From Polynucleobacter rarus (GTDB lineage: Bacteria > Pseudomonadota > Gammaproteobacteria > Burkholderiales > Burkholderiaceae), in NCBI RefSeq assembly GCF_003072505.1, contig NZ_NTGB01000001.1, positions 1,678,562 to 1,742,561 on the forward strand: 64,000 nt of DNA, read 5' to 3'. The position numbers and the translations under genes are program-made. Every line of letters starts with the position of its first letter. The first letter of the stretch is position 1. Positions 8,562 through 17,433 of the stretch are shown piece after piece. Under the pieces are notes generated by a model, which saw only the letters and a list, made by a program, of their open reading frames with translations, had not been told where the DNA came from and ran no database searches.

Positions 8562-9404
8562 TTAGGCTTTCTTTAAGATTAAATTTTTAATACTTTGTGA
8601 AATACTTTCCTGTCCTGGCAAAATATTCAACACCCTTGAAAAACCAATATCTTTTGCTGTTTGTGCAATTTTTTCATGTGTAGCTAATGCGATAGATTGA
8701 CTCAATATTACCTCTTTTAGTCCGAGAGTAATCAAGGTATCAGCTAAGTATTGGCAGGCAAGGGATGAACTCATTACCCAAATTAAAGGCTTATTTTTAT
8801 CCGCCACATGTAATTTAGATAAATTTTTCCACTTTAAAAGGAAATTTTGCCAATATTCATCATTTTGATCTAAATTTTTTCTTTTATAGATCGAAATCAA
8901 TTGAACATCGGCTTTCTCGGATTCTAATCGATTGACCAACCAATCTCTTCCGGTATCACCCCTTACGATGAGTACCTTTTTACCATCCCATTTTTTTTCC
9001 TGTGCCGACAACTGCAACCAAAGTCCCTCTGAGTCCCACTGTTCTTCATTGGCAGGCTTAACCATTAGTGCAGGTTTGAATCTTGATGCCAAAATGATTT
9101 TTTCAGTACCGCCGCCAATCAAAGCCAACTTTAAATGCGTGGGCCAATCATAATGAAAAGTTTTTAATAAATGATCTGCAGTCAAAAATGCATTGGGACT
9201 GACAAAACTTAACCACTGTGCGTCTAATAAAGCTTGATAAAACTCTCCGGCCAAGTTTTCATTGACATCCGGAACAATTTCTAACAAGGGAAGACCTAGT
9301 ACTTCTAAATCGAAGTCATTGAAAATCAAATCGTCTTGAATGGCCTTGATTGCCTGATGAAGTTGATCACGAGGTCTTGTAACGATGATTGTGAATAAAT
9401 TCAA
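8562..9404 (-). CDS. hemD: Uroporphyrinogen-III synthase
   Basis: Cyclises hydroxymethylbilane with inversion of ring D to form uroporphyrinogen III, the branch point for haem and sirohaem. The family is poorly conserved in sequence. Here an N-terminal ITRP-like motif (VTRPRDQ), the central SPNAF segment and the KVLIVRGDTGRDWL segment support the call, and 280 residues is a typical length. The start is TTG, overlapping the preceding hemC-remnant stop as TTGA, with an AAGGA ribosome site six bases upstream inside that remnant. Translation of hemD is therefore probably coupled to translation of the remnant. Confidence 0.9.
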   Translation of the reverse strand: MNLFTIIVTRPRDQLHQAIKAIQDDLIFNDFDLEVLGLPLLEIVPDVNENLAGEFYQALLDAQWLSFVSPNAFLTADHLLKTFHYDWPTHLKLALIGGGTEKIILASRFKPALMVKPANEEQWDSEGLWLQLSAQEKKWDGKKVLIVRGDTGRDWLVNRLESEKADVQLISIYKRKNLDQNDEYWQNFLLKWKNLSKLHVADKNKPLIWVMSSSLACQYLADTLITLGLKEVILSQSIALATHEKIAQTAKDIGFSRVLNILPGQESISQSIKNLILKKA

Positions 9405-9730
9405 TGGAGTTCCTTGATTTCCAACATTGAGGGTAAAGCAACCCTTTGTGGTGTATCCATAACCGCATCCTGTAATGATTGAATGGCTAAAATTGCCCGA
9501 TTAGCTAATAACGTAGTTTCTGATTCTTGATTAAAAATGCCTTTAGTTGCTATTTTTGCTATGCTTGTAACGAAAATTTGGGCGCCACCCGAAGTCATGC
9601 CTAAAATAGAGGTTTCGCAACGAGGTTCAAACCCTTTTAACAGTTGTTGACTATGCTTCGCCTGCATCTTTGCGGGGTGACTTGCACGAGAAGCCATCAC
9701 TAATCGTTCTGGGGGTAAAATATTATTCAT
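9401..9730 (-). pseudogene. hemC: Truncated, degenerate hydroxymethylbilane synthase (hemC remnant)
   Basis: The N-terminal end ([18 protein letters not shown]) and the following 90 residues align by eye with the first third of HemC, but the protein stops after 109 residues where HemC has about 310. Key positions have changed: the usual T-T/R-R-G-D block reads TSGGAQ, KGLFVKELE reads KGIFNQESE, and AVHSLKD reads AIQSLQD, losing the lysine but keeping the aspartate. The arginines that bind the growing chain and the cysteine that holds the dipyrromethane cofactor lie in the missing part. It cannot be an active deaminase. The frame is intact and its stop overlaps the hemD start. A functional hemC must lie elsewhere if the cell makes haem. 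Confidence 0.75.
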
Positions 9731-11150
9731 GTCATCATCCAAACATTCTCTAGATAATAAATCACAAGCGTGGTCAGCCCGCTTCTCAGAACCTGTTTCT
9801 GAATTAGTTCAACGTTACACGGCCTCTGTTGGCTTTGATTACCGTATGGCCGAAGTGGACATACTCGGTTCTCTAGCTCATGCACAAATGCTTTCTGAAC
9901 AAGGAATCATTGCAAAAGAAGACTTTGAACAAATTCAATCGGGTTTATTACAAATCCAATCTGAAATTTTATCAGACGATTTTAATTGGCAATTAGCTCT
10001 CGAAGATGTTCACTTAAACATAGAAGCTAGACTAACCCATTTAATTGGCGATGCTGGTAAAAAATTACATACCGCCAGATCTAGAAATGACCAAGTTACT
10101 ACCGATATTCGCTTATGGACACGACAAGCAATTGATCAAATCTTACAAGAGTTAAAACAATTAAGGCTGGGGTTTTGCAATTTAGCAGAGCAGCATGCAA
10201 GTACCATCATGCCGGGCTTTACCCATTTGCAAGTAGCCCAACCAATTACTGTCGGACACCATTTAATGGCTTATGTGGCAATGTTCACAAGAGATGCCAG
10301 TCGTCTGGAAGATTGTCGTAAACGTCTTAATGTATTACCTCTAGGTTCTGCCGCTCTAGCGGGCACTAGTTATCCAATTAACCGTGAACGAGTTGCTGAA
10401 TTACTCGGATTCGATAGCGTTTGCCAAAACTCTCTCGATGGCGTATCTGATCGAGATTTTGCGATTGAGTTTTGTTCCGTTGCATCTATCATCATGACGC
10501 ATATCTCTCGCTTTTCTGAGGAACTGATCCTATGGATGAGTCCGCAATTTGGGTTCATTGATTTACCTGATCGCTTCTGTACAGGTAGCTCCATCATGCC
10601 TCAGAAAAAAAATCCTGATGTTCCGGAATTAGCGAGAGGGAAAACTGGCCGAGTCAATGGTAATTTAGTCAGCTTACTCACTCTGATGAAGGGTCAACCT
10701 CTGGCCTACAACAAGGATAACCAGGAAGACAAAGAGCCTTTATTTGATTCCGCTGATACCCTTTTGGATACATTGAAAATTTTTGCTGATATGGTTCCCC
10801 ATATCCAGTTCAAACCTGATAATCTTCGTTCTGCTGTCGGTAAAGGTTTCGCAACAGCTACCGACTTAGCCGACTACTTGGTGCGTAAGGGAATGGCCTT
10901 TAGGGACGCGCATGAGGCCGTAGCGAATGCTGTAAAGGTGAGTGCAAGTCTTGGCCTAGATCTTTCCCAACTCCCCCTGAACGCTCTTAGAGATGCTTGT
11001 GAATTAGCAAAGCCAGAAATGATTGGCGAGGACATATATGCTGTTTTAACACTTGAAGGTTCTGTGAATGCTCGCAATCACACTGGTGGTACAGCACCAG
11101 AACAGGTACTCAAAGCCATCGCAATCGCTAAAATGAGCCTAAATATTTAA
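9729..11150 (+). CDS. argH: Argininosuccinate lyase
   Basis: Cleaves argininosuccinate to arginine and fumarate, the last step of arginine synthesis. The fumarase/aspartase-superfamily signature is present as [15 protein letters not shown], which carries the catalytic serine, with HTARSRNDQ and a histidine region [10 protein letters not shown] further upstream. Length 473 is slightly above the usual 460 because of about 10 extra N-terminal residues before WSARFSEP. The ATG at 9729 overlaps the preferred hemC-remnant ATG on the other strand within one CATG, so the argH promoter must lie within the hemC remnant. The ribosome site is weak (a G-rich run about 12-15 bases upstream). A strong bidirectional terminator follows. 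Confidence 0.96.
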   Translation: MSSSKHSLDNKSQAWSARFSEPVSELVQRYTASVGFDYRMAEVDILGSLAHAQMLSEQGIIAKEDFEQIQSGLLQIQSEILSDDFNWQLALEDVHLNIEARLTHLIGDAGKKLHTARSRNDQVTTDIRLWTRQAIDQILQELKQLRLGFCNLAEQHASTIMPGFTHLQVAQPITVGHHLMAYVAMFTRDASRLEDCRKRLNVLPLGSAALAGTSYPINRERVAELLGFDSVCQNSLDGVSDRDFAIEFCSVASIIMTHISRFSEELILWMSPQFGFIDLPDRFCTGSSIMPQKKNPDVPELARGKTGRVNGNLVSLLTLMKGQPLAYNKDNQEDKEPLFDSADTLLDTLKIFADMVPHIQFKPDNLRSAVGKGFATATDLADYLVRKGMAFRDAHEAVANAVKVSASLGLDLSQLPLNALRDACELAKPEMIGEDIYAVLTLEGSVNARNHTGGTAPEQVLKAIAIAKMSLNI

Positions 11151-11201
11151 AGGCTAATTTAAAAAACCAAATCACTTTTTAGCCTCATTGTGACCGGTAA
11201 A

Positions 11202-11238
11202 AAAAAGCCTATCTAAATGTTCATTAGATAGGCTTTTT
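11202..11238. terminator. Bidirectional terminator between argH and the decarboxylase gene
   Basis: Perfect 15-bp inverted repeat (11202-11216 and 11224-11238) with a 7-base loop. The stem has A5 and T5 ends, so it carries a U-tract in either direction. It separates two convergent genes. Confidence 0.92.
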
Positions 11239-11252
11239 GATAACAAGAGAAC

Positions 11253-13505
11253 TTAAAGATCTTTTACACAATCTACAAAATAGGCTTTTTTACCATCGAT
11301 TTCATCCTTCACCAAGCCATGAATATCCGTCTCAAAGCCTGGGAATTTTTCATTAAAATCGCGCGCGAATTTTAAATAGTCAACAATCCGTTTGTTAAAT
11401 CTCTCACCTGGGATTAACAAAGGAATTCCTGGTGGGTAAGGAGTAACTAGCATCGCAGTCACCCTATTTTCTAAATGGTCAATGGAAACCCTTTCAATAT
11501 CACGGTGCGCCATTTTTGCAAAAGCCTCACTAGGCGGCATAGCAGGAATCATGTCAGATAAATACATTTCTGTGGTCATCTTCGCCACATCATGCTCTCT
11601 ATAAAATGCATGAATTGTATTGGCAATGTCCTTTAGTCCCACCCTTTCGTATTTTGGATACTTGGTAGCAAACTCGGGCAAACATCTCCATAGAGGCATA
11701 TTTTTATCATAGTGATCTTTAAATTGTTGCAACTCAGTAACTAGGGTATTCCACCGTCCTTTGGTGATGCCGATGGTGAACATAATAAAGAATGAATATA
11801 AGCCTGTTTTTTCAACGATGATGCCATGTTCAGCTAAATACTTTGTCACAATGCTAGCGGGAATACCTTCAACACCAAAATTTCCATCGATATCAATACC
11901 AGGCGTTACGATCGTAGCTTTAATTGGGTCAAGCATGTTAAAACCATCGGCTAACTTACCAAAGTTATGCCAACTATCATCTGCATGTAAGATCCAATCT
12001 TCTTGAGTGCCAATTCCTTCCTCTACGATGGTATCAGGGCCCCAGACTTTAAACCACCAATCATCTCCGTACTCTGCATCTACCTTTTTCATCGCCCGTC
12101 TAAAGTCTAACGCTTCCGCGATAGACTCCTCTACTAGAGCTGTTCCTCCTGGTGGTTCCATCATTGCTGCAGCCACGTCACAAGAAGCAATAATTGCATA
12201 TTGCGGACTCGTTGATGTGTGCATCAAATAAGACTCATTAAAGCAAGTAGGATCAAGTTTTCTATCATCAGATTCTTGTACTAAAATTTGGGATGCCTGT
12301 GATAAGCCAGCCAGTAACTTATGGGTAGATTGGGTTGCAAACACCAAACTCTTTTGAGGTCTGGCACGATCGCGACCTACTGCATGCATATTTTTATAAA
12401 AATCGGAGAAGGTTGCATGAGGTAACCAAGCCTCATCAAAATGTAATGAATCTACTTTTCCATCTAACATGGATTTAATCATTTCAACGTTATAAACAAC
12501 TCCATCATAAGTACTTTGAGTAATCGTTAAAATTCTAGGCAAAGCATTTTTATCTTTAATGAAAGGATTATTATTAATTTTCCTTTGAATATTGCTCCAC
12601 TCGAACTCTTCTTTTGGAATAGGGCCAATGATGCCAAAATTATTTCTAGTTGGCATTAAAAAGACGGGTATCGCGCCCATCATCATAATGGAGTGAAGAA
12701 CGGACTTATGACAGTTTCGGTCCACAATCACTATATCGCCTGGAGCAACCGTTGAGTGCCAAACAATCTTATTTGAAGTTGAAGTGCCGTTCGTTACAAA
12801 ATATAAGTGATCAACCCCGAAAATACGAGCTGCATTGCGCTCACTCGCCGCAACTGGACCGGTATGATCTAACAACTGTCCTAATTCCTCAACCGCATTA
12901 CAGACGTCTGCTCTGAGCATATTTTCACCAAAAAATTGATGGAATATTTGTCCCACAGGGCTCTTTAAAAAGGCGACTCCACCTGAGTGACCAGGGCAGT
13001 GCCAGGAGTAAGAACCTTCCGAGGCATAATGAATTAAAGATTTAAAAAATGGCGGAGCAAGTGAATCTAAATACACTTTGGCTTCACGAATAATGTGACG
13101 AGCAACAAATTCCGGCGTATCCTCGTTCATATGAATAAAGCCATGCAATTCGCGCAAAATATCATTCGGAATATTTCTGGAGGTTTTCGTTTCTCCGTAT
13201 AAAAAGATTGGAATATCTTCATTACGTTTACGCACCGCTTTGACAAAGTTTCTGAGGTTTTCGATCACGTCAACAAAGCCATCAAAATCAGGTTCCGAAA
13301 ATTCCTCATCATCAATCGATAGGATAAAGCAGGAAGCGCGAGCGGCTTGTTGAGCGAATGAGGTTAAATCACCATAACTAGTCATCCCAAGGGCTTCCAT
13401 CCCTTCATTTTCAATCGCTTCGGCTAGATCTCTAATGCCAGAACCAGAGATATTTTCAGAGCGAAAATCCTCATCAATGATTACAACAGGGAATTTTAAT
13501 TTCAT
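11253..13505 (-). CDS. Biodegradative Orn/Lys/Arg decarboxylase
   Basis: PLP-dependent fold-type I decarboxylase of 750 residues, the size of the acid-inducible lysine, arginine and ornithine decarboxylases. Order: an N-terminal response-regulator-like wing domain (residues 1-130), the PLP core with the TNGTSTSN loop, HFDEAW, and the Schiff-base lysine in QSTHKLLAGLSQAS, then the C-terminal domain with TPYPPGIPLLIPGE. It removes CO2 from a basic amino acid, consuming a proton and making a polyamine (cadaverine, agmatine or putrescine). I cannot decide which substrate from sequence. It overlaps the upstream potassium-channel gene by 4 bases (ATGA), so the two are translationally coupled. No amino acid/polyamine antiporter gene lies alongside. 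Confidence 0.9.
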   Translation of the reverse strand: MKLKFPVVIIDEDFRSENISGSGIRDLAEAIENEGMEALGMTSYGDLTSFAQQAARASCFILSIDDEEFSEPDFDGFVDVIENLRNFVKAVRKRNEDIPIFLYGETKTSRNIPNDILRELHGFIHMNEDTPEFVARHIIREAKVYLDSLAPPFFKSLIHYASEGSYSWHCPGHSGGVAFLKSPVGQIFHQFFGENMLRADVCNAVEELGQLLDHTGPVAASERNAARIFGVDHLYFVTNGTSTSNKIVWHSTVAPGDIVIVDRNCHKSVLHSIMMMGAIPVFLMPTRNNFGIIGPIPKEEFEWSNIQRKINNNPFIKDKNALPRILTITQSTYDGVVYNVEMIKSMLDGKVDSLHFDEAWLPHATFSDFYKNMHAVGRDRARPQKSLVFATQSTHKLLAGLSQASQILVQESDDRKLDPTCFNESYLMHTSTSPQYAIIASCDVAAAMMEPPGGTALVEESIAEALDFRRAMKKVDAEYGDDWWFKVWGPDTIVEEGIGTQEDWILHADDSWHNFGKLADGFNMLDPIKATIVTPGIDIDGNFGVEGIPASIVTKYLAEHGIIVEKTGLYSFFIMFTIGITKGRWNTLVTELQQFKDHYDKNMPLWRCLPEFATKYPKYERVGLKDIANTIHAFYREHDVAKMTTEMYLSDMIPAMPPSEAFAKMAHRDIERVSIDHLENRVTAMLVTPYPPGIPLLIPGERFNKRIVDYLKFARDFNEKFPGFETDIHGLVKDEIDGKKAYFVDCVKDL

Positions 13506-14413
13506 GTCAGGTCCTTATTCTCTCCAGCTTTATAGCTTTTTATCTTTTCAAAATTTTCCATACTAATACTTTTACTACCATCACTCGTTGTCTTCAGAAG
13601 TTCCACAAAATTAGCATTGTGGAGTATTTGCGAAGGTACATATACATGCCTTGCATACACTTGATTAGCGAAGCTTTCATGATATCCAGTGAATGTGACT
13701 AATAGGTGCCAATTTTTCTGACCTGGATTTTTAATGATTTCAGTCAAAGGGCTATTTTCGCTTAATTGGTGAAAAGCTGTCCAACTAAACGTAAACAAGG
13801 GTGTTTCATTCCTGTCTAATTTTAGTTCAACTATTTCACGATAGAATTCTTTTTCTTGATTGAGGCGGTCTATTACAAGCCATAAACTAAGCTGCGCCTC
13901 TACAATATTGGAAGAGCGTAAATTACCTAACCGGAATCTTAAAACTTTTTTACCATCATGTAAGCCTACAAGTGCCGTTTTAGAAAATCGAATTCCGGCG
14001 GTTGGTCTTGTGAAGCGAGCAAACGCAAGTCCCGTTGTTAAAGCTGAAAAAACAATGCCAAAAAAGGCTTCCAAGGAAACAATTGAATTAGGTAAAGTAC
14101 CGATAGGAGTCATCTGACCATAACCGATAGTTGCCATGGTTTGGACGCTAAAGAAAAACAAATCAATTAGACTATTAGGCCTTGCATTACTGACTGAACC
14201 AGGTCCACAGGCATAATACGCAATTGCAAATAAAAAATTAGAAGATAAATAAACGACTACAACTAGCAGGAAAAACATCTGCCAGTTGGTGCTAAGTAAC
14301 CAGTGGTATAGATTACTTTCAAACTTAGGAATCGTAGGTTTAATTAATTCTGAACGATATTTTTCTAAATCAACTTCAAGATGTTTTTTTGAAAAAAACC
14401 GTTTTCCTACCAT
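13502..14413 (-). CDS. Inward-rectifier potassium channel, KirBac type
   Basis: A 303-residue channel subunit with two membrane helices (about residues 46-66 and 110-133), a pore helix and a selectivity filter TIGYGQ at 95-100, followed by a Kir-type cytoplasmic immunoglobulin-like domain (about 135-280). The end of the second helix reads TGLAFARFTRP, the typical Kir gate and linker. The filter ends in Gln where Asp is usual. By hand alignment to KirBac1.1, the pore glutamate is kept (E115), whereas the classical rectification-control position is Ser123. The gene is 9 bases downstream of dcd and its stop overlaps the decarboxylase start. It probably functions as a homotetramer in the inner membrane. 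Confidence 0.88.
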   Translation of the reverse strand: MVGKRFFSKKHLEVDLEKYRSELIKPTIPKFESNLYHWLLSTNWQMFFLLVVVVYLSSNFLFAIAYYACGPGSVSNARPNSLIDLFFFSVQTMATIGYGQMTPIGTLPNSIVSLEAFFGIVFSALTTGLAFARFTRPTAGIRFSKTALVGLHDGKKVLRFRLGNLRSSNIVEAQLSLWLVIDRLNQEKEFYREIVELKLDRNETPLFTFSWTAFHQLSENSPLTEIIKNPGQKNWHLLVTFTGYHESFANQVYARHVYVPSQILHNANFVELLKTTSDGSKSISMENFEKIKSYKAGENKDLT

Positions 14414-14422
14414 GGAAATTCC

Positions 14423-14992
14423 TTAGGTTTTAGGAAGTGTAACTCCTACTTGCCCCTGATATTTTCCGCCGCGGTCTTTATAGGAAGTTTCACAGACTTC
14501 ATCAGCACCAAAAAACAGGACTTGAGCACAGCCCTCACCTGCATAGATTTTCGCAGGTAATGGTGTTGTATTTGAGAATTCCAAAGTAACGTAGCCTTCC
14601 CACTCTGGTTCAAAGGGAGTGACATTGACGATGATTCCGCACCTTGCGTAGGTGCTCTTACCTACACATATAGTCAAAATATCTCTAGGAATCCGGAAAT
14701 ACTCAACAGTTCTAGCTAGAGCAAATGAATTAGGGGGAATGATACAAACATCACCATGAAAGTCAACGAACGACTTCTCGTCAAAATTCTTAGGATCGAC
14801 GATCGTACTATTAATGTTGGTAAATATTTTGAATTCAGGGGCGCAGCGAATATCATAACCATAGCTAGAAGTGCCATAGCTAACGATTTTTTCACCCAAG
14901 GCATTTACACGAATTTGTCCTGGCTCAAACGGCTCAATCATGCCTGTTTGTTCAGCCATACGTCGGATCCAACGGTCAGATTTTATACTCAT
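14423..14992 (-). CDS. dcd: dCTP deaminase
   Basis: Deaminates dCTP to dUTP for thymidylate synthesis. The chosen ATG gives an N terminus [15 protein letters not shown] that matches the family; an in-frame ATG 30 bases further upstream would add ten unlikely residues. Core blocks are [20 protein letters not shown], the catalytic-glutamate strand [19 protein letters not shown] and the C-terminal [14 protein letters not shown]. Length 189 is normal and there is no sign of a bifunctional dUTPase variant. It sits between fdhD and the potassium-channel gene on the same strand. Confidence 0.95.
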   Translation of the reverse strand: MSIKSDRWIRRMAEQTGMIEPFEPGQIRVNALGEKIVSYGTSSYGYDIRCAPEFKIFTNINSTIVDPKNFDEKSFVDFHGDVCIIPPNSFALARTVEYFRIPRDILTICVGKSTYARCGIIVNVTPFEPEWEGYVTLEFSNTTPLPAKIYAGEGCAQVLFFGADEVCETSYKDRGGKYQGQVGVTLPKT

Positions 14993-15040
14993 AGTGTTAT
15001 TGTAAACAGACTTGCTCAACAAGCCAATAAATTAAGAAAT

Positions 15041-15880
15041 TCAGGGGTTTTCCTGTTGTAATTGAATTCTACTCTGACCTTCATAAATTAAAAAATGTGT
15101 CCCAGAACAACGAGCCAGAAGGGTTAAGTTAATTTTTTTTGCGAGTTCTAAACCCATTTGGGTTGCCCCGGAACGGGTCATTAGAAATGGAATCCCCATT
15201 TGCCCACCCTTGATAACCATTTCAGAGGTAAGCCTTCCTGTCGTGTAAAAGACGAGATTTCTGCCATCTTTTCGATCCAGCCACATTAAACCTGTAATGG
15301 CATCAACTGCATTATGACGCCCAACATCTTCAATAAAGTATAGAAGCTCCACATTGTTATCAATCACTTCAAATACCGCACAAGCATGTACTGATCCAGC
15401 TTGTTTATAAATGGAAGGATGTTGCCGTATCTTCTCAATAATTTGATTAATGGCAACTTGGTTCAGCCTCGCGTCAGTTGGTAATTGAATTCGATCTAAA
15501 TCTGCCATGAACTCACCAAACATTGTCCCTTGACCACAACCAGAGGTTACAACCCTTTTGCTGGTTAATGCTTCAATATCATTTTTTTTGACGATGGTTT
15601 TTACAGCAGCTGAATCGGTTTCCCAATCAACTTGAATACTTTCGATATTTTCTATCGTATCGATTAAATTTTGATTTTTAAGATAACCCAAGACTAAAGC
15701 TTCAGGTGCTGCCCCCAAAGTCATTAAGGTCACAATCTCTTTTTTATCAAGATAGATAGTGAGTGAGCGCTCCCCAGGAATCGAAATCGTTTGTTTACGA
15801 CCCTTTTCATCCATCACCTCAACTTCATGGGTAACGGGTAAGGCATTATTGGTTAAATGGGGGAAGTAAATTTCAGGCAT
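15041..15880 (-). CDS. fdhD: Formate dehydrogenase accessory sulfurtransferase FdhD
   Basis: Transfers sulfur from a cysteine desulfurase to the molybdenum or tungsten bis-MGD cofactor before its insertion into formate dehydrogenase. FdhD blocks visible are the cysteine loop VTSGCGQGTMFG, GSVHACAVF, EDVGRHNAVDAITG and TTGRLTSEMV. The loop contains only one cysteine, whereas E. coli FdhD has a CxxC pair; the retained first cysteine is the essential one there. I chose ATG at 15880, which has a GAGG site upstream; a TTG 18 bases earlier is possible. It closes the formate dehydrogenase gene set on this strand. Confidence 0.93.
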   Translation of the reverse strand: MPEIYFPHLTNNALPVTHEVEVMDEKGRKQTISIPGERSLTIYLDKKEIVTLMTLGAAPEALVLGYLKNQNLIDTIENIESIQVDWETDSAAVKTIVKKNDIEALTSKRVVTSGCGQGTMFGEFMADLDRIQLPTDARLNQVAINQIIEKIRQHPSIYKQAGSVHACAVFEVIDNNVELLYFIEDVGRHNAVDAITGLMWLDRKDGRNLVFYTTGRLTSEMVIKGGQMGIPFLMTRSGATQMGLELAKKINLTLLARCSGTHFLIYEGQSRIQLQQENP

Positions 15881-15929
15881 AAAAAAACCCATCCTCAAAG
15901 AGTCTAAGAACGGGCTGATTCAAAAAGAA

Positions 15930-16289
15930 TTATTTTTTTACTGGTGCTGCAGGTGCACTGGGAGCGGCAGCAACAGCGGGCGCAGCGACAGGAGCAACAG
16001 CCAACTCTGCTGGTGGTTCAAATTTTCCAGGATCTTTACAAGGAGGAGTCTCTATGGCTTTTTCACCAGCTTGAGGTTTACTTGCATATTTTTTTGCAAC
16101 TTTATCTTGTGCGAGACATAACTGATAGGCTGAAACTTTATCATTGTGAGCATTCTTCGCTGCTGTTAAAGCAGCCGCTGCCTTAGCTTCTGGGCTAGGA
16201 TCTGGCAACTTAGCAAAACTGGATGATGAAATCATTAGTAAGCTTGAGATAGTAATTGCAAATGTTGTAGTTGTATTTAATTTTTTCAT
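15930..16289 (-). CDS. Small exported Ala/Pro-rich protein of the formate dehydrogenase operon
   Basis: A 119-residue protein with a clear signal peptide (KK, then a hydrophobic run ending SSSFAK), so probably periplasmic. The mature part has two cysteines (YQLCLAQD and ETPPCKDPG) that could form a disulfide or bind metal, then a low-complexity Ala/Pro/Val tail of about 30 residues. Its ATG overlaps the stop of the cytochrome b subunit gene by 4 bases, which indicates translational coupling. I recognise no named family. Context suggests a role in assembly or stability of the periplasmic side of the enzyme. Confidence 0.75.
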   Translation of the reverse strand: MKKLNTTTTFAITISSLLMISSSSFAKLPDPSPEAKAAAALTAAKNAHNDKVSAYQLCLAQDKVAKKYASKPQAGEKAIETPPCKDPGKFEPPAELAVAPVAAPAVAAAPSAPAAPVKK

Positions 16290-17410
16290 GAAGCACTCCG
16301 AAGAATTTTTTTAGCTAAATCAGCAGTAGCCGATTTCTCAGGTTCGCGTGACTCTGGGATTTTTCCCGACTCAATGTCCTCTAACCAAGTACTGTGATGT
16401 TGTCTGGCCCAAGCCTCATCAACGTAACCTGTTTTCATACCATCAATGGCACCGTCGGTACCGATTGTTCCGATATAAATATGACCCATCGCAAACACCA
16501 TAATGAGGATGGCTGCAATACCGTGTATAACATTGGCTATCTGCATTGTACCGCGCCAATAATCAAGGCCTGGTACGATCATGTCCAATACCCAACCTGA
16601 AGCAGAGACGATTAAACCAAGTGTTGTCATACCAATCCAAAACCACATTTTTTCACCAAAGTTAAAGCGCCCAGCAGCAGCGTGTCCTCTTGCTCCGCCC
16701 ATAGACTTAATCCAAGCCCAGTCAGATGGTCCAGGAATATTATCTTTAACGAACATGACAAAAAACACAATCACACTAACCGTAAAGAGGGGTCCGACTA
16801 GGTTGTGTACATTTTTGAACAGGAACAAAATCAAGCCGTAAAGATAAGATCCAATGATTGGTAACACTAAGTGTTTACCAAACAGAATAAATAGGCCTGT
16901 GATTGCTAAAGCAAGAAAACTATATGCCATTGTCCAGTGGGCCAGTCTTTCTACTGCAGTAAAACGCTCAATTTTCTTACCCGTTCTTGGATGTTCTAAT
17001 TTGATTGGGCCTTTGAAAAAGTAGAAGATAGTGATAGCACTTACCACCAAGATAATCAACCAACCACCAAAAACTGTAATAACGCCATTTCTGAATAAAC
17101 GCCACTGCTCACCTGATTTTTGAATCAGTACCCCAGCTTCTTTATTGGGGATACTGACATAGTGCGCAGTATCAGAATTAACCGCACGCCAAAAAGGTGC
17201 GTTGTTAGCAGGTTGCGTAATTGCCCGTTCGCGTTGTGCTTGCGCATCTGAGCGCGTATCCACATCCATGATGTTGGCAGATTCTACGGCAGGTAAAGAC
17301 TTAGCAGCAGTCGGAGTAGCAGGTGCAGACTCAGCTGCAAGGCTAGGCAACATGAGTGTGATGCCTAATACACAAGTCAATTGAATCAGTATATTTTTAA
17401 AGATTTTCAT
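16286..17410 (-). CDS. Formate dehydrogenase, cytochrome b556 (gamma) subunit
   Basis: Inner-membrane dihaem subunit that passes electrons from the beta subunit to quinone. It has an N-terminal signal-like segment ending near ESAPA, a periplasmic stretch of about 85 residues, a first helix near 110-130, then the gamma core: RFTAVERLAHWTMAYSF, NVHNLVGPLF and VIHGIAAILIMVFAMGHIYIG, where histidines can serve as haem ligands. The 374 residues exceed the roughly 215 of E. coli FdnI because of the N-terminal extension, a form seen in betaproteobacteria. It overlaps the small exported protein gene by 4 bases. Confidence 0.92.
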   Translation of the reverse strand: MKIFKNILIQLTCVLGITLMLPSLAAESAPATPTAAKSLPAVESANIMDVDTRSDAQAQRERAITQPANNAPFWRAVNSDTAHYVSIPNKEAGVLIQKSGEQWRLFRNGVITVFGGWLIILVVSAITIFYFFKGPIKLEHPRTGKKIERFTAVERLAHWTMAYSFLALAITGLFILFGKHLVLPIIGSYLYGLILFLFKNVHNLVGPLFTVSVIVFFVMFVKDNIPGPSDWAWIKSMGGARGHAAAGRFNFGEKMWFWIGMTTLGLIVSASGWVLDMIVPGLDYWRGTMQIANVIHGIAAILIMVFAMGHIYIGTIGTDGAIDGMKTGYVDEAWARQHHSTWLEDIESGKIPESREPEKSATADLAKKILRSAS

Positions 17411-17433
17411 ACATTCCTTCTATCTACCAGCGA

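Noticed and set aside
15944..16186. A plus-strand frame opposite the Ala/Pro-rich protein gene
   Set aside because: It is antisense to a gene that has a signal peptide and coupled start; its glutamine-rich sequence is what Ala/Pro-rich DNA gives on the other strand.
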